Below, piece by piece: positions 23,591 through 32,361 of a DNA stretch of 64,000 nucleotides. The notes beneath the pieces are model-generated. The model worked only from the letters and a program-made list of their open reading frames with translations, did no database searches and was not told the origin of the DNA. Numbering within the stretch: position 1 is the stretch's first letter; every line of letters begins with the position of its first letter. The translations under genes were made by a program, and so were the position numbers. Origin of the DNA: Helicobacter suis (GTDB taxonomy: Bacteria; Campylobacterota; Campylobacteria; Campylobacterales; Helicobacteraceae). The stretch covers positions 1 to 64,000 of the forward strand of contig NZ_CABIKE010000011.1 in NCBI RefSeq assembly GCF_902196135.1. The letters run 5' to 3'.

Positions 23591-24739
23591 GTGGTGATTA
23601 GGGCGGTTTTAGCGTGGTTGTTTTGCACGGGTTTTATGATAGCAGCGGTAGGGGAGCGTTTGGTGTGGGAAGAGGGCATGACATTGCTTGGTTTTTTAAA
23701 TAAAAACCATATAGATGCCAAAATCTACTACAACCTATCTTATCAAGATAAAGAATTGGGAACAGAAATTAGAGCCGGTATCCCCTATTACACACTTAGA
23801 GATGATCAAGGCAAGCTTTTACAAGTTTTAGTGCCTGTGGGTGAATCTGTACAGTTGCGTTTATTTAACGATCATGGCCAATACCGCTTAGATTTTATCC
23901 CCATTGTTGTCAATAGCGCACAAAAAGTTCTCTCTATGCGCCTACAACACTCCCCCTATCAGGACATTTTGAAAGCTACCGGCGATACTAAATTAGCTCA
24001 AGAATTCATTGGGATTTATAAAAAAACGATCAATCTTAAACGCGCCGTGATCAAAGGCGATCAACTCGCTATTGTCTACACCCGTAAATACCGCCTCAAC
24101 CAACCCTTTGGCTATCCTAGTATCAAAGCAGCCATGCTAGAAACGCATAAGCGTAGCCACTATGTTTTTTCTTACAATGGCAAGTATTACGATACAGAAG
24201 GGAAGGAAGTGGTTGAGTTTTTATTAGAAACCCCCGTGCACTACTCCCGTATTTCTTCACGATTTTCACTAGGGCGCATGCACCCCATTCTTAAACAAAT
24301 CCGCCCCCACTATGGCGTGGACTATGCGGCTAAAAGAGGGAGTTTAATTAGAGCGGCTACGGATGGCTATGTGGTTTCTAAGGGTTATAAGGGTGGGTAT
24401 GGTAATACGGTTGAGATCAAGCATGGCAGTGATTTACGCTTAGTTTATGCCCATATGAGTGCTTTTGCAAAAGGGTTACACTTACATGCTTATGTAAGAA
24501 GAGGGCAGGTGATTGGCAAAGTAGGTAGCACAGGTCTTAGCACAGGGCCGCATTTACACTTTGGTGTGTATAAAAACGATCGCCCCATCGATCCACTTGG
24601 GCGTATCCGCACGGCTAAAAGCCAGCTTAGCGGCCATAAAAAGCAACTCTTTAGCCAAGCAATCAAACCCTATCAAGCTCTCTTAGAAGATGCAATTTCC
24701 TTTGAATATGCCCAAGAAACGAATAAAGTTGATTATTAA
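23591..24739 (+). CDS. csd3: M23 metallopeptidase Csd3/HdpA, cell-shape peptidoglycan hydrolase
   Basis: Periplasmic zinc peptidase; the H. pylori counterpart is a DD-carboxypeptidase/endopeptidase that trims peptidoglycan and shapes the helical cell. Residues about 1-20 form a signal or anchor segment. Residues 21-210 are the inhibitory N-terminal domains. The M23 domain shows H240 and D244 (PHYGVDYAA) and H321-x-H323 (GPHLHFG), the metal ligands and catalytic histidine. The 382-residue length is close to the family. AAGGAAG precedes the GTG at 23591. The stop is directly followed by the Nudix gene start, so it heads a csd3-nudix-pgbA-glcD-ogt transcript. Confidence 0.9.
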   Translation: MVIRAVLAWLFCTGFMIAAVGERLVWEEGMTLLGFLNKNHIDAKIYYNLSYQDKELGTEIRAGIPYYTLRDDQGKLLQVLVPVGESVQLRLFNDHGQYRLDFIPIVVNSAQKVLSMRLQHSPYQDILKATGDTKLAQEFIGIYKKTINLKRAVIKGDQLAIVYTRKYRLNQPFGYPSIKAAMLETHKRSHYVFSYNGKYYDTEGKEVVEFLLETPVHYSRISSRFSLGRMHPILKQIRPHYGVDYAAKRGSLIRAATDGYVVSKGYKGGYGNTVEIKHGSDLRLVYAHMSAFAKGLHLHAYVRRGQVIGKVGSTGLSTGPHLHFGVYKNDRPIDPLGRIRTAKSQLSGHKKQLFSQAIKPYQALLEDAISFEYAQETNKVDY

Positions 24740-25339
24740 ATGATTGCCTACGATCAAATCCAAGTTGTTGATTGCCCCCACTCCCCTTATTTTAAACCCA
24801 AGCGGATTTTATACGAGGAAAATGGAGTGGCCAAAAGTTGGGATATGGTGCGCGTCCATGATAGTGTTTCCATTCTACTCTACCACACAGACAAACAAAG
24901 TCTACTTTTAGTCAAACAATTTAGGCCGGCTGTTTTTGTTAACGCTTGTTTATACGCAGGGCAAAGTGTAGATGGTTATACTTACGAATTATGTGCAGGA
25001 TTAGTAGACAAGGCTAATAAAAGTTTAGAGCAAATTGCCTGCGAGGAAGTGTTTGAGGAGTGCGGGTATGCTATTGAACCTGAGATACTACAAAAAATCG
25101 GAGTCTTTTATGCGGCTACTGGTATTAGCGGGAGTAAACAGACAATGTTTTTTGCTAGCATTGGAGAGAAACATTATAAACACCGGGGCGGGGGAATTGA
25201 CACTGAGGAGATTGAATTAGTGTATTTGCCGCTAGAGGAGTACAAGGCATTTATGGCAAATGAACAGATTTGTAAAAGCGTTGGGCTAGGATATGCGCTC
25301 TTGTGGTTTGGGCAATATTTTAAGGATGGGCATGCTTAG
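24740..25339 (+). CDS. Nudix hydrolase, NUDT14/ADP-sugar diphosphatase-like
   Basis: Probably hydrolyses nucleoside-diphosphate sugars to a sugar phosphate and NMP. The Nudix region reads ELCAGLVDKANKSLEQIACE then VFEECGY. This deviates from the classic GX5E start but matches UDP-sugar pyrophosphatases of the NUDT14 type, as do the later GISGSKQTMF and GGGIDTEEIELV. At 199 residues it is a single-domain enzyme. The ATG follows the csd3 stop with no gap and the end overlaps pgbA. A link to wall or lipopolysaccharide sugar turnover is suggested by the neighbour csd3 but not shown. Confidence 0.82.
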   Translation: MIAYDQIQVVDCPHSPYFKPKRILYEENGVAKSWDMVRVHDSVSILLYHTDKQSLLLVKQFRPAVFVNACLYAGQSVDGYTYELCAGLVDKANKSLEQIACEEVFEECGYAIEPEILQKIGVFYAATGISGSKQTMFFASIGEKHYKHRGGGIDTEEIELVYLPLEEYKAFMANEQICKSVGLGYALLWFGQYFKDGHA

Positions 25340-26414
25340 GGGGTTTTTTGTGGGGGTTTTGATTTTTTATGCGGTGTTGCACGCGCAAACTTGGAGTGAA
25401 CCCTTAAAAATTAATATTGATTCAGTAGACAAAATAAGAAAAATCGTGCGTTTTCAGGCTTATGATTTAAAAGTGGGGGAGAGTGGGTATATTTTAGCCA
25501 AACTGACAGATTATAGTGTTATCGTGGCTAATGTGGAGGTATTTTCTATCCAAGATGGGGTGGCTCTTGGTAAATATGGCCCTTTTAATGTCATGAAACA
25601 GCCCCACTTGCCAACCCCAAGAATGACGCCTAAACAGGGGAATTTGGCTATCTTTCGTGAATTTAATAACCAAGCCTTTTTGATCGCTCCAGATCTACAC
25701 ACATATGAAAAAGTTAAAGATAGCTATCCAGACACCAATTTTATTAGCTCAGATTTGCTCATGACTTTTTTGAATGGGTTTGATCCTACGGTTAGGGTTG
25801 TGCGGAAGGCCTGTGATATTTATAGCGTGGGCTTGTTATTTGTTGTTAGCACTAATCGGCTAAGTATTCTTGATTGCCAGAGTTTTGCTATTTTAGAATC
25901 TAGCCCGCTAGATACCTCAAGGGTAGGCCGTACTTATACCCCTTTCTTTTCACGCGTAGAAGGCATTGATCGAGGCACTCTTGGTAAACTTTTTGCAGGG
26001 GGGAGAGCCACCCATTATTTTGCCTATTACGATGCTTTATTGCGCAAACAATCAGAGAAAAAACTAGTTAAAGATGTCAAAACAGAGGATAAACGCGAAC
26101 TTAAAAAGGATATAAAAGATGCCAAAACTAGCCAAGAGAAAAAGACCTTAGAGAAAGAGTATAAAGAAGAAATTAAAGAGGAAAAACAATCCATCATGCC
26201 GGATCTTTCTAAGAAGCAAGAACAGGAGGAAAGGTCTTTAGATGCTACCAGTAGTAAAGAGAGAGCCAAAGAAGCTAAAGAGGCTAAGAAAGCCTATAAA
26301 AAAGAATTAGCTAAAGAGCGCATGGAAGCCAAAGCCAAAAGAAAAGCAGAGAGGGAAGCGAGGAAAAAAGATAAAAAGAAATCTAAGCAAATCCGCAAGG
26401 AAGAGCAAGAATAG
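25332..26414 (+). CDS. pgbA: Plasminogen-binding-like secreted protein (PgbA family)
   Basis: A surface or secreted protein of about 360 residues. The start at 25332 gives a clean signal peptide (MLRGFFVGVLIFYAVLHA) and has AAGG 7 bases upstream; an ORF start at 25293 would add 13 residues inside the Nudix gene. Residues about 20-245 form a folded domain. The last 110 residues are almost entirely Lys, Glu, Ala and Arg (for example EAKEAKKAYKKELAKERMEA). In H. pylori the matching gene between the Nudix-like gene and glcD encodes PgbA, which binds plasminogen through C-terminal lysines; this tail ends QIRKEEQE without a terminal lysine, so binding is inferred only. Confidence 0.72.
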   Translation: MLRGFFVGVLIFYAVLHAQTWSEPLKINIDSVDKIRKIVRFQAYDLKVGESGYILAKLTDYSVIVANVEVFSIQDGVALGKYGPFNVMKQPHLPTPRMTPKQGNLAIFREFNNQAFLIAPDLHTYEKVKDSYPDTNFISSDLLMTFLNGFDPTVRVVRKACDIYSVGLLFVVSTNRLSILDCQSFAILESSPLDTSRVGRTYTPFFSRVEGIDRGTLGKLFAGGRATHYFAYYDALLRKQSEKKLVKDVKTEDKRELKKDIKDAKTSQEKKTLEKEYKEEIKEEKQSIMPDLSKKQEQEERSLDATSSKERAKEAKEAKKAYKKELAKERMEAKAKRKAEREARKKDKKKSKQIRKEEQE

Positions 26415-26423
26415 GAGGTTTAC

Positions 26424-27803
26424 TTGTTAGAAGAAAGCCATGCCAAATATTTAAGTAATCTTGTTGGAGTGGATAATTTTTTCACCGATAAAGCCCACTT
26501 AAGCGCTTATGCCTACGATGCTACTAGAGAACATTATTTACCCGATGGGGTGATCTTTCCAAGAGATGAGCAAGATATTAGCCAGATTCTAGCCTACTGC
26601 AACCAGCACCGCATTATTATCGTGCCAAGAGGGGCGGGGAGCGGATTTACTGGGGGGTCTTTAAGCGTACGCGGGGGGTTAGTGCTAAGTGTAGAAAAGC
26701 ACATGGATCAAATTTTAGAAATTGATCAAAAGAATTTGATAGCTCGCGTCCAGCCCGGAGTGATCAATAAAAATTTTCAAAACGAGGTAGAAAAATACGG
26801 GCTTTTTTATCCACCCGATCCAGCCAGTCAAGATCAAAGCACCTTAGGGGGTAATGTGAGCGAGAATGCGGGGGGAATGCGTGCAGCTAAATATGGCATT
26901 ACAAAGGATTATGTGATGGCTTTGCGGGCGGTTTTACCAAATGGGCAAATTATTCGCGCAGGCAAGAAAACAATTAAAGATGTAGCAGGTTTTAATGTAG
27001 CCGGGATTTTAATAGCCAGCGAGGGGTGTTTAGCAATCATTAGTGAGATCACGCTCAAACTTCTAGCCAAGCCCAAACTCAAACAATCGGCGATGGGGGT
27101 TTTTTCTAGCATAAAAGAAGCGATGGAAGCGGTGTATAAAACAATGGCTAGCGGGGTGGTACCTGTAGCTATGGAATTTTTAGATAATTTAAGCATTAGA
27201 GCTGTGGAGGAGCGTTTTAAAAAGGGCTTACCCATAGAAGCAGGCGCGATTCTTATCACCCAAGTAGATGGCAGTGTGAGCGAGCAAATTGCTTGGCAAC
27301 TCCAAGAGATAGAAAAGCATTTTAAAGCCAATGGTTGTACGGATTTTAAAACCGCACAAAATGCCACAGAAGAAGAAGATCTGTGGTTTGCGCGCCGCAA
27401 CGCTTCACAAAGCATCACCGTTTATGGGCGCAAGAAACTTAACGAAGATGTTACCGTGCCCCGTGCGAGTTTGCCCGCTTTACTTGAGGAGGTGGGGCGT
27501 ATCAGTCAGGCTTATAACCTGCCCATTCCTTGTTTTGGGCATACTGGTGATGGCAATGTGCATGTTAATATCATGCTAGAAAACCCAGAGGAGCAACTAG
27601 AAAAGGGGCAAAAGGCAATGGAGGAGATTTTTAAGTGTGCGGTGGCTTTAGAGGGGACTTTAAGCGGCGAGCATGGCATTGGTCTTTCTAAGGCTAAATT
27701 TATGCCCCTAGCCTTTAGCCCTGAGGAAATGGGGCTTTTTAGAAGTATCAAACAGGCTTTTGATCCAAATAACATTTTAAACCCCTTTAAGATGGGGTTA
27801 TGA
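26424..27803 (+). CDS. glcD: FAD-linked 2-hydroxyacid oxidase subunit GlcD
   Basis: FAD-dependent dehydrogenase of the glycolate/D-lactate oxidase group. The PCMH-type FAD fold shows VPRGAGSGFTGGSLSVRGG, DPASQDQSTLGGNVSENAGG and KYGITKDYV. The C-terminal domain has the metal/substrate motifs GHTGDGNVHVN and GTLSGEHGIG. The start is TTG with AGGAGG 7 bases before it. No glcE or glcF neighbours are present, so it may act alone or with an unlinked partner; substrate (glycolate or lactate) is not decided by sequence. It overlaps ogt by ATGA. Confidence 0.85.
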   Translation: MLEESHAKYLSNLVGVDNFFTDKAHLSAYAYDATREHYLPDGVIFPRDEQDISQILAYCNQHRIIIVPRGAGSGFTGGSLSVRGGLVLSVEKHMDQILEIDQKNLIARVQPGVINKNFQNEVEKYGLFYPPDPASQDQSTLGGNVSENAGGMRAAKYGITKDYVMALRAVLPNGQIIRAGKKTIKDVAGFNVAGILIASEGCLAIISEITLKLLAKPKLKQSAMGVFSSIKEAMEAVYKTMASGVVPVAMEFLDNLSIRAVEERFKKGLPIEAGAILITQVDGSVSEQIAWQLQEIEKHFKANGCTDFKTAQNATEEEDLWFARRNASQSITVYGRKKLNEDVTVPRASLPALLEEVGRISQAYNLPIPCFGHTGDGNVHVNIMLENPEEQLEKGQKAMEEIFKCAVALEGTLSGEHGIGLSKAKFMPLAFSPEEMGLFRSIKQAFDPNNILNPFKMGL

Positions 27804-28273
27804 GTGTCTATTTTTTTAAGACCCCGTTAAATTTTCCGGTGCCTTACTTACGGCTTTGTACCAATACAGAGGGGCTTTATAGCCTAGAATTTACAAAGTT
27901 ATGTTTAAAAAGTGATCAACCAGATAGGCAGATGTGTGCTGTGATAGAGGCTTTAGAGGGTTATTTTGAAGGCTCTCTTAGGCGTTTTAATATCCCGCTG
28001 GTGCTTCAAGGTACTTCTTTTCAAAAGCGAGTGTGGCAGGCTTTAAAACAGATTCCCTATGGACAAACAATGAGTTATCAAGAAATAGCTAAAATTCTAG
28101 ACAAACCAAAAGCCTGCCGTGCTGTGGGTCAGGCTAATTACAAAAACCCCTGCCCTTTATTTATTCCCTGCCACCGCGTCGTATACAAAAATGGAGATTT
28201 AGGAGGTTATGGGGGTGGGGTGGATATTAAGGCGTGGTTACTTGCACATGAAAAAAAGAATTGCGGATTATAA
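27800..28273 (+). CDS. ogt: Methylated-DNA--protein-cysteine methyltransferase
   Basis: Suicide repair protein that moves alkyl groups from O6-alkylguanine to its own cysteine. The active site IPCHRVV places the acceptor at C124. VWQALKQIPYGQTMSYQEIA is the DNA-binding helix region and KACRAVGQANYKNP holds the arginine finger. At 157 residues it is the short Ogt form without the Ada regulatory part. It overlaps glcD by ATGA and meets a convergent small gene at its 3' end, overlapping by 6 bp. Confidence 0.92.
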   Translation: MSVYFFKTPLNFPVPYLRLCTNTEGLYSLEFTKLCLKSDQPDRQMCAVIEALEGYFEGSLRRFNIPLVLQGTSFQKRVWQALKQIPYGQTMSYQEIAKILDKPKACRAVGQANYKNPCPLFIPCHRVVYKNGDLGGYGGGVDIKAWLLAHEKKNCGL

Positions 28274-28432
28274 ATTCATGTTAGGCAAAATAGTAGAGGT
28301 GTGGGCTATAAACATCACAAGTTCTACTAGCCAGATAAAGATAAAAATCCTAAAGGCGAGCTTTTCTAAGGTGGGTTTAAAGTATAAAATCCCTGCCACT
28401 CCCAAAGTGGCTAGAAAGCCCAAAAATTCCAT
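28268..28432 (-). CDS. Tiny membrane protein downstream of rplQ
   Basis: A 54-residue ORF starting at an ATG that shares one base with the rplQ stop (TAATG), so it is translationally coupled to the ribosomal operon. It has two hydrophobic stretches ([18 protein letters not shown] and FRIFIFIWLVELVMFIAHTS) and ends PNMNL. It would be the last gene of the S10-spc-alpha transcript and ends 6 bp inside the convergent ogt gene. I do not recognise a family; the tight coupling and two-helix membrane profile are the reasons to call it. Confidence 0.55.
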   Translation of the reverse strand: MEFLGFLATLGVAGILYFKPTLEKLAFRIFIFIWLVELVMFIAHTSTILPNMNL

Positions 28433-28782
28433 TATACAAAGGCAATCTTAGCTAAAGTGGAGGCATCGCCTCTACGGATAGCACTTCTATGGATACGGGT
28501 ATAGCCCCCCTTGCGTTCAGCGTACTTAGGCGCTAGCTCGCTTACGAGTTTGTGGGTGGCTTTTTTGTGCTGGAGAGAGGCAAAGACAAAGCGGTGGGCG
28601 TTAAAATCCCCTTTGCGAGCAGTACTGACAAGTTTTTCAATAAAAGATCGCAACTCTTTAGCTTTATAAATCCCTGTTTCAATTTGGCCATGTTCAATTA
28701 AAGAGATCGCTAAATTTTTAAGTAAAGCCTTTCTGTGGGCTGAGCTTCGGCCTAATTTTCTAAATCTATTTTGGTGGCGCAT
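28432..28782 (-). CDS. rplQ: 50S ribosomal protein L17
   Basis: Large-subunit protein near the exit tunnel. The 116-residue sequence has the L17 hallmarks [20 protein letters not shown], the [16 protein letters not shown] helix and the C-terminal [17 protein letters not shown]. It overlaps the rpoA stop by 1 bp, the usual last pair of the alpha operon. Confidence 0.97.
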   Translation of the reverse strand: MRHQNRFRKLGRSSAHRKALLKNLAISLIEHGQIETGIYKAKELRSFIEKLVSTARKGDFNAHRFVFASLQHKKATHKLVSELAPKYAERKGGYTRIHRSAIRRGDASTLAKIAFV

Positions 28783-29792
28783 TAACTTTCCTCGCTTTTT
28801 AATTTATCAATACGGGCTTTTAAAGAGGCTTTAAACCCTTCGGGGAGTTCTTGACCTACGGGGTATTTGAGTTGCTCTAATTTTTCAGCGATCTCATCAT
28901 AGGATTTTTTGCCTAAATTTTTAATCCCTTTAAGTTCGTAAACATCCATGAGTACTAATTCACCAATATATTTAATCCCCACCTTATCTAGGCAATTAAA
29001 ACAGCGCGCACTCAGATCCAAATCCTCAACTTTTTTAATTAACTCTTTAATCTCAAGATTATTTTCCAAGTGGTAGGCATTTTTAGAATCGCTTAAGTTT
29101 GTACTAAAGATGTGCATTTGGGCATGCATGGTTTTAATGGCTTCTTGAAAGGCTTGTTTGGGATCAACCTGCCCATCGCTTTCAATTTCAAAGATCACCT
29201 TTTCAAAATTAGGGTTGCCATCTACTAGGATATTTTCAATATGATAGATCGCCTTTTTAATAGGGGTAAAGCAGGCATCTAAAGGAATGTAATCGCTAGA
29301 GATAAACCCGCGGATACTCTCAGAGGGCACATAACCCATGCCTTTTTGTATGATCAAAGAAAACCCTAGTTGCCCATCTTCATTAATGGTTGCTAAATAA
29401 GTTTCTGTATCCACCACCTCTACTTGCTCTGTTGCTAAATCCTTGCCACTTAGCTTAGCTGGACCATTGAAAGAATAATGCACCACCAACTGATCTTCTG
29501 CATTTTCTAAATTTTTGGCCACTAGACGGATATTTTTAAGATTAGCAATAAAGAGCGCTACATCTTCGGCCATGCCCCGCACAGAGTCAAATTCATGCGC
29601 AACGCCCTCTATTTTAATCGCAATAGGGGCAAAACCTACTGAACTTTGTAGTAACAAACGGCGTAAAGGATGGGCTAGAGTGATAGCATAGCCACTTTCA
29701 AAGGCAGAAACAGAGACACGGATACTCCTATCGCCCAGCTTCTCTACACGAATATCAGTAGGGACATGGGGCGCTGTTTTAATCACCTTCAT
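28782..29792 (-). CDS. rpoA: RNA polymerase alpha subunit
   Basis: Dimer-forming platform for RNA polymerase assembly and the contact site for upstream promoter DNA and activators. The N-terminal domain (about 1-230) includes [18 protein letters not shown] and [12 protein letters not shown]. An acidic linker joins a C-terminal domain (about 250-325) with [19 protein letters not shown] and [15 protein letters not shown]. The 336-residue length is normal. It lies between rpsD and rplQ as in most bacteria. Confidence 0.97.
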   Translation of the reverse strand: MKVIKTAPHVPTDIRVEKLGDRSIRVSVSAFESGYAITLAHPLRRLLLQSSVGFAPIAIKIEGVAHEFDSVRGMAEDVALFIANLKNIRLVAKNLENAEDQLVVHYSFNGPAKLSGKDLATEQVEVVDTETYLATINEDGQLGFSLIIQKGMGYVPSESIRGFISSDYIPLDACFTPIKKAIYHIENILVDGNPNFEKVIFEIESDGQVDPKQAFQEAIKTMHAQMHIFSTNLSDSKNAYHLENNLEIKELIKKVEDLDLSARCFNCLDKVGIKYIGELVLMDVYELKGIKNLGKKSYDEIAEKLEQLKYPVGQELPEGFKASLKARIDKLKSEES

Positions 29793-29801
29793 AATCTCCC
29801 C

Positions 29802-30428
29802 CTATTTTGAATATAACTCTACAATCAGGCGCTCTTCAATAGGAATCACCACTTCCTCCCTTTGAGGATAACGGGTAAAAATCCCAAACCTTTTATCCTG
29901 ATCCACATCAATCCACGCCACCATTCCTGTTTGCTTGCTAAGTTCTACAGAGCGCGCAATCTGAGGGTTTTGCTTACTTTTTTCAATCAGCTCAATTTTT
30001 TGCCCATGCTTAATAAAGGCTGAGGGAATATCTAAGCGTTTGCCATCTACTAGAATATGCCCATGTGTAACTAACTGGCGGGCAAAGCTTCGCGTACTGG
30101 CAAAACCCATGCGATAGACCACGTTATCTAATCTGCGCTCAAGTAGACAGATTAAATTTTCCCCCGTATTACCCTCCATGCGATTTGCCTCTTTAAAGAT
30201 GGATCTAAATTGTTTTTCAGAAATCCCATACATCGCCTTAGCTTTCTGCTTTTCACGCAGTTGCAAGCCATAATCAGAAATTTTCCCGCGCCTTTGTCCA
30301 TGTTGACCTGGTCCATAGGATCGTTTATCTAGCGCGCTTTTGCCACTCAAACGGCGTTCGCCCTTTAAAGCTAGAGAAACCCCAAAACGGCGTTCTAATT
30401 TTTCAACCGCAGATCGATACCTTGCCAT
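29802..30428 (-). CDS. rpsD: 30S ribosomal protein S4
   Basis: Primary 16S-binding protein that nucleates small-subunit assembly. Visible are [37 protein letters not shown] and the S4 RNA-binding domain [20 protein letters not shown] then [12 protein letters not shown]. No N-terminal cysteine zinc motif is present. At 208 residues it is typical and sits 9 bp from rpoA. Confidence 0.97.
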   Translation of the reverse strand: MARYRSAVEKLERRFGVSLALKGERRLSGKSALDKRSYGPGQHGQRRGKISDYGLQLREKQKAKAMYGISEKQFRSIFKEANRMEGNTGENLICLLERRLDNVVYRMGFASTRSFARQLVTHGHILVDGKRLDIPSAFIKHGQKIELIEKSKQNPQIARSVELSKQTGMVAWIDVDQDKRFGIFTRYPQREEVVIPIEERLIVELYSK

Positions 30429-30437
30429 TCTCTCTCC

Positions 30438-30830
30438 TTATACTCTTCTTCGTTTAGGGGGGCGACAACCATTGTGGGGCAGGGGTGTGATGTCTTTAAT
30501 CCATAAAACCTTAATGCCCTCAATGCTCCCTACACTCTTAATAGCCGTTTCTCGCCCACTCCCCGGACCCTGCACCTTAATACCCACTTCTTTAATGCCA
30601 TGATCTTTGGCCTTCATCATCGCATTTTCTACGGCTTGTTGGGCTGCATAGGGTGTGGATTTTTTAGACCCCTTAAAGCCAAGCCCGCCCGCTGTAGACC
30701 AGCAAATCACATTGCCCATTTCATCTGTTACCGTGATATTGGTGTTATTAAAAGAAGCAGCGATATAGACCACTCCCCTAGCGATATTTTTTTTGACAAC
30801 CTTTTTTTTGACACCCGTTCGTTTTGCCAT
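30438..30830 (-). CDS. rpsK: 30S ribosomal protein S11
   Basis: Platform protein contacting the mRNA path. The 130 residues include [43 protein letters not shown]-type [15 protein letters not shown] and the basic end [12 protein letters not shown]. It lies between rpsM and rpsD with 9-10 bp gaps. Confidence 0.97.
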   Translation of the reverse strand: MAKRTGVKKKVVKKNIARGVVYIAASFNNTNITVTDEMGNVICWSTAGGLGFKGSKKSTPYAAQQAVENAMMKAKDHGIKEVGIKVQGPGSGRETAIKSVGSIEGIKVLWIKDITPLPHNGCRPPKRRRV

Positions 30831-30840
30831 TTATGCTCCC

Positions 30841-31203
30841 TTATTTACTGCCCACGGTTTTTTTCTTGCCTTTACGGGTACGGGCGTTATTTTTTGTGGT
30901 TTGTCCGCGCACAGGTAAACCCTTGCGGTGGCGAATCCCCCGGTAATTGCCCAAATCCATTAAGGCTTTAATATCCATTTGTACTTTTTTGCGCAAATCC
31001 CCCTCTACAACATAATTAGCCTGAATTTCTTTGGTAATGCTAGAAATATCATCCTCGCTCAAATCATGTACTCGCTTGTCCAGAGAAATATTAACCTTAG
31101 CTAAAATATCCCTTGAACTCTTCAAACCTATACCATAAATGTAGGTTAATGCGTACTCAATGCGTTTTTTCTTGGGTAAATCCACCCCTGCAATCCTTGC
31201 CAT
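30841..31203 (-). CDS. rpsM: 30S ribosomal protein S13
   Basis: Head protein contacting the P-site tRNA and L5 across the subunit interface. The 120 residues begin [19 protein letters not shown], contain [20 protein letters not shown] and end in a basic [10 protein letters not shown] tail. It begins 2 bp after the stop of rpmJ, the usual order. Confidence 0.97.
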   Translation of the reverse strand: MARIAGVDLPKKKRIEYALTYIYGIGLKSSRDILAKVNISLDKRVHDLSEDDISSITKEIQANYVVEGDLRKKVQMDIKALMDLGNYRGIRHRKGLPVRGQTTKNNARTRKGKKKTVGSK

Positions 31204-31205
31204 GC

Positions 31206-31319
31206 CTATCCTTGTCTTTGTTTGTGTTTGGGTGTGCTACAAATCACGCGGATCACCCCGCGCCTTTTAATGATCTTGCATTTATCACACATCTTTTTAA
31301 CAGAAGGTCTTACTTTCAT
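31206..31319 (-). CDS. rpmJ: 50S ribosomal protein L36
   Basis: A 37-residue zinc-ribbon ribosomal protein, too short for most ORF cut-offs. It reads [19 protein letters not shown], then [17 protein letters not shown], giving the C-x2-C, C and H zinc ligands of the zinc-binding L36 form. AGGAG lies just before its start. It occupies the usual place between infA and rpsM. Confidence 0.95.
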   Translation of the reverse strand: MKVRPSVKKMCDKCKIIKRRGVIRVICSTPKHKQRQG

Positions 31320-31380
31320 TTAATAACTCCTCGTGAAAAAGCTTTAATTATAAAAAAATGTTAGTTATAAAACACTTAAA

Positions 31381-31599
31381 TCACTTGTAACGGAAAGTGA
31401 TTCGCCCTTTATCTAAACTATAGGGCGTAAGCTCTAAACGCACCTTATCGCCTAAGGCGATGCGGATATAATGCATGCGCATCTTGCCAGAAATCCGGCA
31501 AAGTACAACATGCTTATTATCTAGTTCTACCTTAAAAGTCGCATTAGGCAAGGTTTCAATCACCTTTCCATCCACTTCAATTACATCATCTTTTGCCAC
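31381..31599 (-). CDS. infA: Translation initiation factor IF-1
   Basis: Occupies the ribosomal A site during initiation. The 72-residue OB-fold protein has [34 protein letters not shown] and [19 protein letters not shown]. Its start abuts the map stop with no gap, so the two are translated together. About 60 bp separate it from rpmJ. Confidence 0.97.
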   Translation of the reverse strand: MAKDDVIEVDGKVIETLPNATFKVELDNKHVVLCRISGKMRMHYIRIALGDKVRLELTPYSLDKGRITFRYK

Positions 31600-32361
31600 T
31601 CAAACCTCCGTTAAAATCTGCGCTTTTTTATTAATTATTGCAATCGTATGCTCATAATGGCTAGTATTAAGCCCATCTATAGAAACCACACTCCAGCGAT
31701 CGGCTAAAATCTTAGGCTTGCCCTCTTTTTGGCACACCATAGGTTCTAAACAAAAAACCATTCCCTCTTTAATTTTAGGTCCCGCTTTAGCCTTGATCCC
31801 GGGGGTTAAATAATTAGGAATTTGGGGTTCTTCATGGGGTTTTTTACCTATCCCATGCCCGCAAAAATCAAACAAAGGCACAAAGCCCCGCCCTCTAATT
31901 GCATTCTCTAAAATCTGGCTAAGCTCTTTAAAATGCATCCCCACCTCCAAACTTGCAATGGCCTCATATAAACTCTCTTTAGCACAGGCAATGAGTTTAG
32001 CATCTTTAGCGCTAGGCTTACCTATAGCAAGAGTGATGGCTGCATCGCCAAAATAGCCTTGTATCTGCGCCCCTAAATCTAAACCCACAATATCGCCCTC
32101 TTGCAAACAATAATCCGTTGGGATACCGTGGATAATCACCTCATTTACAGAAATACAAGCCGTGTTAGGAAAGCCATAAAGCCCCTTAAAAGCAGGGGTT
32201 GCGCCCATTTTATAGATGTGCTCCTCAGCTAGAGAATCTATTTCTAAAAGAGACATGCCCGCGTGGATTTTTTGTGTGAGAAATTGCAGGGTTTGTCCTA
32301 CCACCTCCCCTGCCCTTTTCAAAAGTGCGATTTCCTTGCTATTTCTAATGGCAATGGCCAT
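31600..32361 (-). CDS. map: Methionine aminopeptidase, type I
   Basis: Removes the initiator methionine from new proteins. The 253-residue pita-bread fold carries metal ligands in VGLDLGAQIQGYFGDAAIT, FDFCGHGIGKKPHEEPQI, GMVFCLEPMV and SHYEHTIAI. It overlaps the secY stop by 1 bp and is followed without a gap by infA, the common secY-map-infA order. Confidence 0.96.
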   Translation of the reverse strand: MAIAIRNSKEIALLKRAGEVVGQTLQFLTQKIHAGMSLLEIDSLAEEHIYKMGATPAFKGLYGFPNTACISVNEVIIHGIPTDYCLQEGDIVGLDLGAQIQGYFGDAAITLAIGKPSAKDAKLIACAKESLYEAIASLEVGMHFKELSQILENAIRGRGFVPLFDFCGHGIGKKPHEEPQIPNYLTPGIKAKAGPKIKEGMVFCLEPMVCQKEGKPKILADRWSVVSIDGLNTSHYEHTIAIINKKAQILTEV

